This document shows, one piece after another, positions 27,930 through 39,282 of a stretch of DNA of 64,000 bases. Source of the stretch: Vaginisenegalia massiliensis (lineage in GTDB: Bacteria > Bacillota > Bacilli > Lactobacillales > Aerococcaceae); assembly GCF_900604935.1 (NCBI RefSeq), contig NZ_UWPC01000001.1, forward strand, positions 1 to 64,000. The letters run 5' to 3'. The notes beneath the pieces are model-generated. The model did not search any database. It was not told where the DNA came from and worked only from the letters and a program-made list of their open reading frames with translations. The position numbers were made by a program, and so were the translations under genes. Numbering within the stretch: the stretch's first letter is position 1; each line of letters begins with the position of its first letter.

Positions 27930-29092
27930 CCCAAGACCCACGAGCTGTTTACCTACATATACCTTTTTGTAAAAAAATATGTCATTACTGTGCTTTTAAT
28001 AAATATTTCTACGATGGTCAACCCATTGATGACTATCTTCAGGCTTTGGACTTGGAGATGAAGCAGACACTTGCTAGCGACACTCAATCAAAAAAGACAT
28101 TCGATACGATTTATGTAGGTGGAGGAACACCTTCTGCACTCTCATTGAATGAATTATCGACACTTTTAGCCAGTATTGACCAATATTTATCTAAGGCTGA
28201 TCACTACGAGTATACTTTTGAAGTGAATCCGGGTGAACTGAGTCTGGCCAAATGCCAGTTGCTAAAAGAAGCTGGTGTTAATCGGATTAGTATGGGGGTC
28301 CAAAGTTTTAATGATCAATTGCTTCGTCAAATTGGGCGCAATCACCGAAGTAAACAAGTTTATGAGTCGATAGATTGGCTGCGTAAAGTCGGTTTTGAAA
28401 ATCTATCAATTGACTTAATTTTTAGATTGCCAAATCAAAGTCTGGCTGATTTTAACCAATCTTTAAGTCAGGCCTTAGCTTTGGATTTACCCCATTATTC
28501 TTTATATTCATTAATCATTGAACAAAAAACGGTCTTCCAACAACTAATGCGCCAAGGAAAACTACCCATTCCCAATGAAGATCAAGATGCTGATATGTTT
28601 CAATTAGCTCAAGAGCGTTTAGCTGCAGAAGGAATTTACCAATATGAGATATCCAATTTTTCAAAAAAAGGTTTTGAATCGCAACATAATTTAACTTATT
28701 GGCAATATCAACCTTATTTTGGTTTTGGTGCGGGTGCGCATGGTTTTGTAGATGGATATCGATATGCCAATCATGGTCCTGTCCATCATTATATTAAGGC
28801 TGTGAATGAGCAAGGAAATGGACGAATACGCCAACATAATTTAAGTATTGAGGAACAGATGGAGGAGTTCTTATTTTTAGGTTTGAGAACCACTCAAGGA
28901 GTTCGCTTGGCTGATTTTGAAAGAATATTTCAGCGAAACTATTGGGACTTAATCCCTGATTTTATTCGACGACAAGAACAATTAGGCCTCATGATCTGTC
29001 AGGATTCTGACTTACGCTTAAGTCAAAAAGGGTTGAATTTAGCTGATCATGTATTTAGAGAGTTATTAGGTACAATTTATAAGGAGGGATAA
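27923..29092 (+). CDS. hemW: HemW-type radical SAM heme chaperone
   Basis: A 389-residue radical SAM protein with the Fe4S4 motif CKKICHYC (Cys16, Cys20, Cys23) and the family sequence VYLHIPFC. It matches HemW, a heme-transfer protein long misnamed coproporphyrinogen oxidase. The gene next to hrcA-grpE-dnaK is the usual Firmicutes location. It overlaps ribF by seven bases and is followed at three bases by the YitT-type gene. Confidence 0.93.
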   Translation: MLTQDPRAVYLHIPFCKKICHYCAFNKYFYDGQPIDDYLQALDLEMKQTLASDTQSKKTFDTIYVGGGTPSALSLNELSTLLASIDQYLSKADHYEYTFEVNPGELSLAKCQLLKEAGVNRISMGVQSFNDQLLRQIGRNHRSKQVYESIDWLRKVGFENLSIDLIFRLPNQSLADFNQSLSQALALDLPHYSLYSLIIEQKTVFQQLMRQGKLPIPNEDQDADMFQLAQERLAAEGIYQYEISNFSKKGFESQHNLTYWQYQPYFGFGAGAHGFVDGYRYANHGPVHHYIKAVNEQGNGRIRQHNLSIEEQMEEFLFLGLRTTQGVRLADFERIFQRNYWDLIPDFIRRQEQLGLMICQDSDLRLSQKGLNLADHVFRELLGTIYKEG

Positions 29093-29094
29093 AA

Positions 29095-29964
29095 TTGATT
29101 CAAAGCAAAACCATTATTTCAGTTATCTTAGTTCTTATTGGTACTCTTATTTTTTCAATTGCAGTAAATACGGTAATTATTCCTAATCATTTAGGAGAAG
29201 GGGGAGTCACGGGATTAACCTTATTGGGTTTATATTTATTCCGAATTAATCCAGCCATTTCGTCCTTTATATTAAATAGTATTTTAATTGTTTTGGGTTG
29301 GAAGTTTCTAGATAAACGGACAATCTATTACACATTTATCTCGATTGCATCAATGTCTCTTTTCCTACAATATATTCATATTCCTGAATTTGTACCACAA
29401 AACTCTATTATTGCTTCAATTGCTGCAGGTTTATTAATTGGAGTCGGGATTGGAATTGTTGTCTTAGGCCATGGAACGACAGCTGGATCAGATATTTTGG
29501 CAATGATGATGAAAAAATATTTAGGAATGAATGTAGCTATTTCACTCTTATTAATTGATGTGATGGTAGTCATACCTTTATCTTATGTTATTGGAATTGA
29601 GAAAGGCATTCTGACCATCCTGAATTTATTTATAGCTAGTAAGGCCATGAACTTTGTCTTGGAAGGATTCAACCCTAAGAAGTCAATTACGATTATTTCT
29701 AATAAAAATGAAGAAATCGGGAATGAAATTCAAAGACAAATTGGTCGAGGGATTACGGTAATGCACGGACATGGTTTCTATTCAAAAACTGAAAAAAATA
29801 TACTTTATATTGTGATTAATCGCCTGCAATTAATGCCATTACAACGTATTATTCACGATATTGATCCGGATGCTTTCGTTACTATTACAGATGTACAATC
29901 GGTCATTGGTGAAGGTTTTACCTTTTATTTAAATCGGGAAACAGGCGAAAAAATTCTACCGTAA
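29095..29964 (+). CDS. YitT family (DUF161/DUF2179) membrane protein
   Basis: A 289-residue protein with five or six hydrophobic helices in the first 200 residues, followed by a soluble DUF2179 domain (about 200-285, with GRGITVMHGHGFYSKTEKNILYIVI). Family members are of unknown function. It starts with TTG at 29095, six bases after AAGGAGGG. It sits between hemW and hrcA, and its 3' end runs directly into a CIRCE hairpin that also acts as its terminator. Confidence 0.9.
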   Translation: MIQSKTIISVILVLIGTLIFSIAVNTVIIPNHLGEGGVTGLTLLGLYLFRINPAISSFILNSILIVLGWKFLDKRTIYYTFISIASMSLFLQYIHIPEFVPQNSIIASIAAGLLIGVGIGIVVLGHGTTAGSDILAMMMKKYLGMNVAISLLLIDVMVVIPLSYVIGIEKGILTILNLFIASKAMNFVLEGFNPKKSITIISNKNEEIGNEIQRQIGRGITVMHGHGFYSKTEKNILYIVINRLQLMPLQRIIHDIDPDAFVTITDVQSVIGEGFTFYLNRETGEKILP

Positions 29965-29972
29965 ATCGTCAC

Positions 29973-30005
29973 TTAGCACTCTTTTAAATAGAGTGCTAAT
30001 TTTTT
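29973..30005 (+). promoter_or_regulatory. CIRCE element 1, doubling as a terminator
   Basis: TTAGCACTC-N9-GAGTGCTAA (29973-29999) is a perfect CIRCE (HrcA operator). It is immediately followed by a T6 tract, so in RNA the same inverted repeat forms an intrinsic terminator for truB-ribF-hemW-yitT. It lies 29 bases upstream of the -35 of the hrcA promoter. Confidence 0.93.
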
Positions 30006-30027
30006 GTCGGAATTTTGGTTTAATTGG

Positions 30028-30056
30028 TTGACAATGACCTTTATTAGCATTATTAT
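30028..30056 (+). promoter_or_regulatory. hrcA operon promoter
   Basis: Consensus TTGACA (30028-30033), 17-base spacer, TATTAT (30051-30056). It is flanked upstream and downstream by CIRCE elements. Confidence 0.85.
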
Positions 30057-30065
30057 ATAGGTACA

Positions 30066-30092
30066 TTAGCACTTGGAGTTACAGAGTGCTAA
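30066..30092 (+). promoter_or_regulatory. CIRCE element 2 at the transcript start of hrcA
   Basis: TTAGCACTT-N9-GAGTGCTAA differs from the CIRCE consensus at one base. It begins 10 bases after the -10 hexamer, the classic position for HrcA repression, and 17 bases before the hrcA ATG. Confidence 0.93.
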
Positions 30093-30108
30093 AAAGTGAG
30101 GTGATTAA

Positions 30109-31125
30109 ATGCTAACACCAAGGCAACAACAAATTCTAAATTTAATTATTCAATTATATGGTGAATTTGAGGAGCCGATTGGATCTAAAACGTTACTAAG
30201 AGAAAGTTATCTTAATGTGAGTCCTGCTACCATTCGTAATGAAATGATGGCTCTTGAAAAGCAAGGTTTTTTATTAAAAGCTCATAGTTCAAGTGGACGA
30301 ATTCCTTCTTTCAATGGTTTGCGTTTTTATGTTGATCATTTAATCCATCACGAAGATGAACTGATGGCAGGTCAAGAAGATTTAGATGCTGTTCAAGAAC
30401 TGTTTCAAGATCACCAGTACAGTGGTTTACAACTCGCTCAGATGGCAGCAGATTATTTGGTTTCAATTACTGGCTATACGGCAGTGGTTTTAGCCCAAAC
30501 CAATGAGGTTCATCATTTGCAAGAGTTTAGATTGGTTCACTTAAATGATTATTCGCTTGTGGCTATACTGCTTACAGATAGTGGTCAAGTAGAGAGTCAT
30601 CTTTTCCATCTAAATTACTCGCTTAATAAGGAGGTAACCCGAAAGCTTGCTGATTTATTGAATGAAGAGTTAAAAGGTTTAACGTTAGAAGAAGTTGCTC
30701 AGCGAATGAAATTAACCATACCTTTAATGATTCAACGAAATATCGCTTTTCAACTAGACTTTACTCCCATTGTTGAAAAATCCATTCATCGATTAAAAGG
30801 GCAACGCTATTTAGTGAGTGGTAAGAATAATTTGTTTGATTTTTTAGATCCACAAATTGGCTCACAAGGAATTAAGCAACTTATGTCCTTGGTGGACGGT
30901 TCTCCAGCTATGTATCAACTGTTGGAACAGGAACGTACCGGTTTGGATGTCACCTTTGGCATTGATTTTGATCAGTATAGTCTACCGAATATTTGTCTGC
31001 TTAAAGGTTCGTACCGCCGACAAAATCAACAATTTACATTGGGATTGTTAGGGCCGGCCACGATGCCATATCAGCGACTTATTGCGATTATGGAAAAATT
31101 AGTCAAAGAGCTATCTAGTTATTAA
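30109..31125 (+). CDS. hrcA: Heat-inducible transcription repressor HrcA
   Basis: A 338-residue repressor that binds CIRCE and is kept active by GroEL. The N-terminal winged helix (LTPRQQQILNLIIQLYGE, then GSKTLLRE and SPATIRNEMMALEKQGF) and the following SSGRIPSFNGLRFYVD are diagnostic. It is the first gene of hrcA-grpE-dnaK-dnaJ. Two CIRCE elements flank its promoter, giving autoregulation. Confidence 0.97.
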   Translation: MLTPRQQQILNLIIQLYGEFEEPIGSKTLLRESYLNVSPATIRNEMMALEKQGFLLKAHSSSGRIPSFNGLRFYVDHLIHHEDELMAGQEDLDAVQELFQDHQYSGLQLAQMAADYLVSITGYTAVVLAQTNEVHHLQEFRLVHLNDYSLVAILLTDSGQVESHLFHLNYSLNKEVTRKLADLLNEELKGLTLEEVAQRMKLTIPLMIQRNIAFQLDFTPIVEKSIHRLKGQRYLVSGKNNLFDFLDPQIGSQGIKQLMSLVDGSPAMYQLLEQERTGLDVTFGIDFDQYSLPNICLLKGSYRRQNQQFTLGLLGPATMPYQRLIAIMEKLVKELSSY

Positions 31126-31143
31126 TGTAAAGGAGGCGTTGAA

Positions 31144-31776
31144 GTGGATAAAGAAGAACTGAAAGATTCATTAAACGAACAAGATCAAACAGATAAACCT
31201 TCTTCAACAGAAGAGAAAGATGAGCATGTAAAGGTTGACGATTCTGTATCTAAGCTAGAAGATGTAAGTCAAGATCAAGTTGACGAGCAAAAGGCTAACG
31301 AGGATGATGAATTAGTCCAACTTAAGCATAAACTTGAACAGCTTGAACAAGAAAAGCAAAGTATTGAGGATCGTTATTTGCGTGCACAAGCTGAAATTGC
31401 TAATATGAAACGTATTCATCAACGTGAAAAGCAGGATGCAGCCAAGTTCCGATCACAAAATTTAGCGACTGAATTATTGGAAGTCATTGATAATTTGGAA
31501 AGAGCATTAACTAGTCAAACGACCAGTGAAGAAGCTGAATCCTTGAAGAAGGGCGTTGAAATGGTTTTAAATCAATTCAAAGCAGCTTTTGAGAAAGAAC
31601 ATATCGAAGTAATTGATCCATTGAATCAAGCTTTCGATCCTAATTATCATCAAGCCGTTAGTATGATGCCGGCAGAGGCTGACCAAGAGGCCGATACGGT
31701 GATAAACGTCTTACAAAAAGGCTATGTCTTAAATGAACGAGTATTACGACCAGCAATGGTTATTGTCGCACAATAA
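31144..31776 (+). CDS. grpE: Nucleotide exchange factor GrpE
   Basis: A 210-residue DnaK exchange factor. An acidic disordered N-terminus (about 1-50) is followed by the long dimer coiled coil (about 55-120, with DRYLRAQAEIANMKR) and the beta-wing domain (NQAFDPNYHQAV, VLQKGYVLNERVLRPAMV). It starts with GTG, eight bases after AAAGGAGG. It is 18 bases after hrcA and 29 bases before dnaK. Confidence 0.97.
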   Translation: MDKEELKDSLNEQDQTDKPSSTEEKDEHVKVDDSVSKLEDVSQDQVDEQKANEDDELVQLKHKLEQLEQEKQSIEDRYLRAQAEIANMKRIHQREKQDAAKFRSQNLATELLEVIDNLERALTSQTTSEEAESLKKGVEMVLNQFKAAFEKEHIEVIDPLNQAFDPNYHQAVSMMPAEADQEADTVINVLQKGYVLNERVLRPAMVIVAQ

Positions 31777-31784
31777 AATTTTAA

Positions 31785-33638
<1,854 letters not shown>

Positions 33639-33658
33639 GATATTTATTAAGATGGGGT

Positions 33659-33684
33659 AAAGCCAAGGCCCAGCCTTGGCTTTT
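33659..33684 (+). terminator. Hairpin between dnaK and dnaJ
   Basis: AAAGCCAAGGC / GCCTTGGCTTT with a 3-base loop, followed by only T4 counting the stem. It is probably a partial terminator that lowers dnaJ relative to dnaK. Confidence 0.7.
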
Positions 33685-33724
33685 AACCTTGATAGAGAAA
33701 ATACTTTGGAAAAGGAGGTAGACT

Positions 33725-34885
33725 ATGGCAGATAAACGTGATTATTATGAAGTACTCGGCGTTTCTAGGGACGCCTCGGATGCTGAGATTAAACGAGCTT
33801 ATCGTAAGCTATCTAAACAATATCACCCGGATATTAATAAAGAAGCTGATGCAGAAGTCAAATTTAAAGAGATTTCTGAGGCTTATGAGGTTTTAAGTGA
33901 TAGCCAAAAACGGGCTGCTTACGATCAGTATGGACATGCTGCCACTGATCCAAACTTTGGTGCTGGCTTTGGTGGCGGATTTGGCGGTTTTGGTGGCTTT
34001 AGCGGTGGCGCTGGCGGATTTGGTGGTTTCGAAGATATTTTTGATACATTCTTTGGAGGTGCGGGTGGACAAAGTCGACGTCCAAATGCTCCTCGTCGAG
34101 GAAACGACCTTCAATATCGAGTTACGTTAACATTTGAAGAAGCGATATTTGGTAAGGAAACGACTGTAAGCTACATGCGTAATGAAGAATGCCATACCTG
34201 CCATGGAACAGGTGCTAAGGAAGGAACCCATCCAGAAACTTGCCATAAATGTCATGGAACCGGACATATTCAAGTTGAACGTAATACACCATTTGGACGT
34301 GTCATGACTCAAGCAACCTGTGATGTATGTCACGGAACCGGACAAGAAATTAAAGAAAAATGTTCAACTTGTCATGGCTCTGGTATTGAATCCAAACAAC
34401 ATAAAGTTAAAGTGACCATTCCTCCAGGGGTAGAAGATGGCCAACAAATGCGGTTAAGTGATCAAGGCGAAGCAGGTTCTAACGGAGGACCTTATGGTGA
34501 CTTGTATGTTATATTCCAAGTGGAACCGAGTGATATTTTTGAACGTGAAGGGACAGAGATTTTCTATTCTTTACCTATTAGTTTTGCTCAAGCAGCACTT
34601 GGAGATGAAGTGGTTGTTCCAACGGTTCACGGTAATGTCAAGCTCAAAATTCCGGCGGGTACTCAAACAGGTACGCGTTTCCGTCTGAAAGGAAAAGGGG
34701 CTCCTTCTATTCGTGGTGGAATGAATGGCGATCAACACGTAGAAGTTACCCTAGTTACGCCTAAGAAACTGTCAGATCGTGAACGCGATCTCTTTAAGCA
34801 ATTAGCTGCGGCTTCGGGACAGGAAGTAAAAGGCCATGAAAGTAAATTATTTGATAAAATGAAAGATTTATTTGATGGCAAATAG
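33725..34885 (+). CDS. dnaJ: Co-chaperone DnaJ (Hsp40)
   Basis: A 386-residue class-A J protein. The J domain holds HPD at residues 34-36. A Gly/Phe-rich linker (about 75-115) is followed by a zinc-binding domain with four CxxCxGxG repeats ([32 protein letters not shown]; about 155-225) and the C-terminal substrate domains. AAAGGAGG precedes the ATG. It ends the hrcA operon, with a large stem-loop after it. Confidence 0.98.
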   Translation: MADKRDYYEVLGVSRDASDAEIKRAYRKLSKQYHPDINKEADAEVKFKEISEAYEVLSDSQKRAAYDQYGHAATDPNFGAGFGGGFGGFGGFSGGAGGFGGFEDIFDTFFGGAGGQSRRPNAPRRGNDLQYRVTLTFEEAIFGKETTVSYMRNEECHTCHGTGAKEGTHPETCHKCHGTGHIQVERNTPFGRVMTQATCDVCHGTGQEIKEKCSTCHGSGIESKQHKVKVTIPPGVEDGQQMRLSDQGEAGSNGGPYGDLYVIFQVEPSDIFEREGTEIFYSLPISFAQAALGDEVVVPTVHGNVKLKIPAGTQTGTRFRLKGKGAPSIRGGMNGDQHVEVTLVTPKKLSDRERDLFKQLAAASGQEVKGHESKLFDKMKDLFDGK

Positions 34886-34910
34886 CTGAAGTATTATAAA
34901 TATTGTATTG

Positions 34911-35000
34911 ACCGAATAAATAAGCAAGTAATATGATTTACTTTTACTAAATTTAAGTGAAGTGGATTCCATCTTGTTTGTTTATTCGGTTTATTTTTTT
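34911..35000 (+). terminator. Long stem-loop terminator after dnaJ
   Basis: ACCGAATAAATAAGCAAG (34911-34928) pairs with CTTGTTTGTTTATTCGGT (34973-34990) with two mismatches. The 44-base loop can form an inner stem TTTACTT/AAGTGAA, and a T-rich tail follows. Confidence 0.75.
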
Positions 35001-35096
35001 ATGAAAGGATGTCTAAATCCTCACATAAGGATAACTGACGCTCAACCAATAATATGGTACACTTTAATAAAGTGATAAGAAGAAAGTTGGCAGATT

Positions 35097-36356
35097 ATGA
35101 CATTTTTTCAAGAACATTTTTCTGAACATTTAGCTCTATGTGAATCAATCTTTAACGAGCCAGAACTAGGCTTTAAAGAATTTAAGACCAAAGCTAAAAT
35201 TATGGATTTTATTAGAGATAAGGATCCCCATCTCCATATCGAAGAATTTTCGACTACTGGTTTACGAATTTGTTTAGATAATCAAGCAGACCGGACCATG
35301 GGCTTAATCGCAGAAATGGATGCACTCATTAATCCTAGTCACTTAGTAGCTGACAAAGAAACAGGAGCTGCTCATGCTTGTGGCCACTATAGTCAAGTGG
35401 CTGTAATATTAGCCGTTTTGGCTTATTTATTAGAAGATCAACATTATCAGCAATATAATATGAATTTTTGCATTTTATTCGTTCCCGCAGAAGAATTCGT
35501 GGATTTAACTTGGCGTCAGCAAATGATAGAAGAAGGAAAGTTAACTCATCTAGCTGGCAAACCCGAGTTGATGAAATTAGGGGCCTTTGATGGTGTTGAT
35601 TTTGCTTTAGCCATTCATTCTATTGGTGAAGAAGAAGGGGAAACAATTGAAGTCAATTGTGATTTAGCTGGTTTTCTATATAAGAATTATCATTTCGAAG
35701 GTCAAGCAAGCCATGCTGGTTGGGATCCTTTCACTGGTGTAAATGCCTATTCTATGTCGAACTTGTTTAATGTGGCTTTAGGGTTTGCTAGACAGCAAAT
35801 TCGCGAAGATGCTTATGTTCGGATTAATCCCATAATTAGCCAGGGAAATTTCTCGACCAATGTTATACCTGACCGAGTGACCATTGGAACTGATCTTCGA
35901 ACGAATGATCTAGATTATATGAATATATTAAGCAAACGGTTGGATGAAATGGCCAAAGCTAGTGCTTCGGCATTAGGTGGACAGGTGATCCTAGAAACAC
36001 AGATGGGTTATTTACCTTTTGTTCAAGATCGTTATTTAAATTCATTTGTTAAGACATGTTTTGAAAGCAATCTTGATATTAAACGCCTGATTGAAGACCG
36101 GGGGACGATTGCTGCAGCAGGAGATATAGGTGACTTATCTTACATGATGCCATGTATCCAAGTTTCATACGGCGGATTTAGCGGACGAATTCATGGTCAA
36201 GATTTTAAAATGGTCAATCCTCATTTTGTGTTGGAGACCTTTCCCTCTTTCCTAATTGATGTGATTGGGTTATTTAGTCAGAAAGTAGAACGCAATCATC
36301 TCTATCACCGTTCTTATTTAGACTACCAGACTTTTATTAATCAAATAGCTCTTTAA
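35097..36356 (+). CDS. M20-family amidohydrolase / peptidase (AbgA/AbgB-like)
   Basis: A 419-residue metallohydrolase of the M20D amidohydrolase type (aminoacylase, p-aminobenzoyl-glutamate hydrolase and related). Visible: the metal motif HACGHYSQ near residues 96-103, the PAEEF catalytic Glu segment near 127-131, and the dimerisation domain with FEGQASHAGWDPFTGVNAY near 200-218. The family normally has Asp in HACGHD, but here the residue is Tyr. The conserved Cys, His and Glu ligands remain, so it is likely active. It is a single gene between two terminators; the substrate is unknown. Confidence 0.82.
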   Translation: MTFFQEHFSEHLALCESIFNEPELGFKEFKTKAKIMDFIRDKDPHLHIEEFSTTGLRICLDNQADRTMGLIAEMDALINPSHLVADKETGAAHACGHYSQVAVILAVLAYLLEDQHYQQYNMNFCILFVPAEEFVDLTWRQQMIEEGKLTHLAGKPELMKLGAFDGVDFALAIHSIGEEEGETIEVNCDLAGFLYKNYHFEGQASHAGWDPFTGVNAYSMSNLFNVALGFARQQIREDAYVRINPIISQGNFSTNVIPDRVTIGTDLRTNDLDYMNILSKRLDEMAKASASALGGQVILETQMGYLPFVQDRYLNSFVKTCFESNLDIKRLIEDRGTIAAAGDIGDLSYMMPCIQVSYGGFSGRIHGQDFKMVNPHFVLETFPSFLIDVIGLFSQKVERNHLYHRSYLDYQTFINQIAL

Positions 36357-36364
36357 GCAAAAAA

Positions 36365-36387
36365 AGCAGTCCTTTTGGACTGTTTTT
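36365..36387 (+). terminator. Terminator after the M20 amidohydrolase gene
   Basis: AGCAGTCC-TTTT-GGACTGTT with one G-T pair and a T5 tail. Confidence 0.85.
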
Positions 36388-36480
36388 CTTTAATTTACTA
36401 GGCGATAAGCTATTATTTTGATAATATAAAGAGTGAGTCTGTCTGGCTGTCTAAGCCAGCGTAAGAGGAAGTGAAAAATA

Positions 36481-38307
36481 ATGTTTAATCTTGAAGATTT
36501 AAAGAAACGACAAAAACAAATTCGCAATTTTTCAATTATTGCACATATTGACCATGGTAAATCAACCTTAGCTGACCGGATTCTTCAACAAACGGAGACT
36601 GTGGCTGATCGAGAAATGCAAGATCAATTACTTGATTCGATGGATTTAGAGCGTGAACGCGGAATTACGATTAAATTAAATGCAGTTGAGCTAACCTATT
36701 TAGCTAAGGATGGCCAAGAATATATATTCCATCTAATTGATACGCCTGGGCACGTCGATTTTACTTATGAAGTTTCAAGGTCATTAGCGGCATGCGAGGG
36801 AGCTTTATTAGTTGTGGACGCGGCTCAAGGTATTGAAGCTCAGACTTTAGCCAATGTTTATTTAGCTTTAGATAATGACCTTGAAATACTGCCAGTCATT
36901 AATAAAATTGATTTACCGGCAGCTGATCCTGAAAAAGTTCAACATGAGATTGAAGAAGTCATTGGGATAGATGCAAGCGAAGCGGTTTTTGCCTCGGCAA
37001 AAAGCGGCATCGGGGTACCAGAAATTCTTGAACAAATCGTTGCTAAGGTACCGCAACCGAGTGGCGATCTTGAAGCCCCACTTCAAGCCTTAATTTTTGA
37101 CTCATTCTACGATTCTTACCGGGGAGTGGTCTTAAATATTCGGGTAGTCAATGGGATTGTTAAGCCAGGGGATCGCATTCGTTTAATGTCTAATGGCAAA
37201 GAATTCGATGTTGTAGAAGTAGGAGTCTTTTCACCTAAACCTTTAAAACGTGATTATTTGATGGTCGGTGATGTGGGCTATATTTCGGCAGCGATTAAAA
37301 CTATTCAAGATACCCGGGTCGGTGATACGATTACTCTAGCTAATCAACCCGCTAGTCAAGCTTTGGAAGGTTATCGTAAATTAAATCCGATGGTCTACTG
37401 TGGTCTCTATCCTGTTGAGTCGAATGACTATAATGACTTACGTGAGGCCTTAGAGAAGTTACAACTGAATGATGCTGCCTTACAGTTTGAACCAGAGACA
37501 TCGCAAGCCCTAGGCTTTGGTTTCCGTACCGGCTTCTTGGGTTTATTACATATGGATGTTGTTCAAGAAAGACTGGAACGAGAGTTTAATATTGATCTAA
37601 TTACGACGGCTCCTTCAGTTATTTACAAAGTGATTCAGACTAATGGGGAAGAAGTTATCGTTGATAATCCTTCAGCAATGCCAGAGAATACTAAAGTTGA
37701 TAAAATTTTAGAACCTTATGTTAAAGCTTCTATTATGGTTCCTAATGAATTTGTTGGGGCGGTAATGGATATTGGTCAACGTAAGCGGGGCAATTTTATT
37801 ACGATGGATTATTTAGATGATTATCGGGTAAATGTTATCTATGAATTGCCTTTGTCCGAAATCATTTATGATTTCTTTGACAAGCTAAAATCGAACACTA
37901 AAGGCTATGCATCCTTAGATTACGAGCTAATTGGTTACAAACAATCTAATCTTGTCAAAATGGACATTTTGTTGAACAATGATTTGATTGATGCCTTTTC
38001 AATGATTGTTCACAAAGACTTCGCTTATAATCGGGGCCGCGATTTAGTTGAAAAATTAAAAATGATTATTCCTCGCCAACTGTTTGAAGTTCCCGTGCAA
38101 GCAGCGGTCGGGCAGAAAATTATTGCAAGATCCACTATCAAAGCTTTACGTAAAGATGTTACGGCTAAACTTTATGGTGGGGATGTTTCTCGCCGTAAAA
38201 AATTATTAGAGAAACAAAAAGAAGGTAAGAAACGAATGAAACAAGTCGGTTCGGTTGAAGTTCCACAAGAAGCCTTTATGGCCATTCTTCAAATGGACGA
38301 AGAATAA
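36481..38307 (+). CDS. lepA: Elongation factor 4 (LepA)
   Basis: A 608-residue translational GTPase that can back-translocate or rescue ribosomes and helps initiation. G1 is [10 protein letters not shown] (21-30), followed by DTPGHVDF and [11 protein letters not shown], and the LepA-specific C-terminal domain ends in [20 protein letters not shown]. The length is standard. The gene stands alone; in B. subtilis lepA lies upstream of hemW-hrcA-grpE-dnaK-dnaJ, while here it follows dnaJ with one gene between. Confidence 0.98.
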   Translation: MFNLEDLKKRQKQIRNFSIIAHIDHGKSTLADRILQQTETVADREMQDQLLDSMDLERERGITIKLNAVELTYLAKDGQEYIFHLIDTPGHVDFTYEVSRSLAACEGALLVVDAAQGIEAQTLANVYLALDNDLEILPVINKIDLPAADPEKVQHEIEEVIGIDASEAVFASAKSGIGVPEILEQIVAKVPQPSGDLEAPLQALIFDSFYDSYRGVVLNIRVVNGIVKPGDRIRLMSNGKEFDVVEVGVFSPKPLKRDYLMVGDVGYISAAIKTIQDTRVGDTITLANQPASQALEGYRKLNPMVYCGLYPVESNDYNDLREALEKLQLNDAALQFEPETSQALGFGFRTGFLGLLHMDVVQERLEREFNIDLITTAPSVIYKVIQTNGEEVIVDNPSAMPENTKVDKILEPYVKASIMVPNEFVGAVMDIGQRKRGNFITMDYLDDYRVNVIYELPLSEIIYDFFDKLKSNTKGYASLDYELIGYKQSNLVKMDILLNNDLIDAFSMIVHKDFAYNRGRDLVEKLKMIIPRQLFEVPVQAAVGQKIIARSTIKALRKDVTAKLYGGDVSRRKKLLEKQKEGKKRMKQVGSVEVPQEAFMAILQMDEE

Positions 38308-38317
38308 GAAAAGTGCA

Positions 38318-38360
38318 AAAATCAGCTCTTTCTCGCATTTAATGAGAAAGAGCTGATTTT
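38318..38360. terminator. Bidirectional terminator between lepA and pyrD
   Basis: A perfect 17-bp stem, AAAATCAGCTCTTTCTC / GAGAAAGAGCTGATTTT, with a 9-base loop. A and T ends on both sides serve the convergent lepA and pyrBCD transcripts. The right arm ends two bases before the pyrD stop codon. Confidence 0.93.
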
Positions 38361-38361
38361 G

Positions 38362-39282
38362 TTATAGATATTGTACTTTTCCTTTAAAATCGGCTAGTGT
38401 TTGGTATCCGTAGGTTGCCATTTCATCTTTTAATTCTTGAATGAGGCGTTCAAATACTTGGGGTCCTTTTTGATGGAGAAGAGTACCGACTTGTACCATA
38501 CTAGCACCACAAAGTATATGTTCGAATACATCGCGTCCACAGGTTACTCCACCTGTGCCGATAATTTGAATTTCAGGTTTTAGTCGTTGATAAAAGGCAT
38601 GGACATTGGCAAGAGCCCAAGGTTTTATACAAGGGCCGCCGATACCACCAAAGCCTTGTTTTGGGGCAATCATCATCGATAGATCATCAATCATAATTCC
38701 GTTGCCTAAACTATTAATCGAGTTAATAAAAGTTAGCGGATATTGATTGAGGATTGATGCCATTTGGTCAAAATGAGCTTGATCAAAATAGGGTGGTAAT
38801 TTTACACCTAATTTTCCCTGATATAAGTCAAAGACTTGGTCTAAGATTCTCTGAGTTTGATCAAAATCATAAGCAATTTGAGCTTTTCCTGGAATATTAG
38901 GACAGGATAAGTTTAATTCAACAAAACCTTTAAAATCGTGTTGTTTAATTTTGCTAAAAAGAGTTGGCGTATCATCAGCATTCATCGGACTAATGGATAA
39001 AAAGCGTTGTTCTTGATGTGGATCATTAGTTAATAAATCTAAGTAATAATCGAGTCCTAGATTTGGTAAACCCATCGAGTTAATACTATTTAGACCAACA
39101 TCGCGGTAGCGAGGCTCTGGATTACCTGGGCGGCTTTGAAGGGTTGCTGTTTTGGTTACAAAAGTAGCGGCTTGAGACGCCACTATTTGTTCTAATTCTT
39201 CTTTGGTCATACAGTAGACGCCGGCAGCATTCATTAGACAATTGTCAAACGTTATATCGGCTATTTGAGTTTTAATGAACAT
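38362..39282 (-). CDS. pyrD: Dihydroorotate dehydrogenase, class 1A (fumarate type)
   Basis: A 306-residue FMN enzyme oxidising dihydroorotate to orotate. The sequence [21 protein letters not shown] contains the active-site Cys base typical of class 1, and GVKLPPYFD plus [12 protein letters not shown] match the soluble fumarate-dependent 1A form of Lactococcus and streptococci. No pyrK subunit is nearby, which agrees with class 1A. AAAGGAGG precedes the ATG, which lies inside the end of pyrC (11-base overlap). It is the last gene of pyrB-pyrC-pyrD. Confidence 0.93.
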   Translation of the reverse strand: MFIKTQIADITFDNCLMNAAGVYCMTKEELEQIVASQAATFVTKTATLQSRPGNPEPRYRDVGLNSINSMGLPNLGLDYYLDLLTNDPHQEQRFLSISPMNADDTPTLFSKIKQHDFKGFVELNLSCPNIPGKAQIAYDFDQTQRILDQVFDLYQGKLGVKLPPYFDQAHFDQMASILNQYPLTFINSINSLGNGIMIDDLSMMIAPKQGFGGIGGPCIKPWALANVHAFYQRLKPEIQIIGTGGVTCGRDVFEHILCGASMVQVGTLLHQKGPQVFERLIQELKDEMATYGYQTLADFKGKVQYL

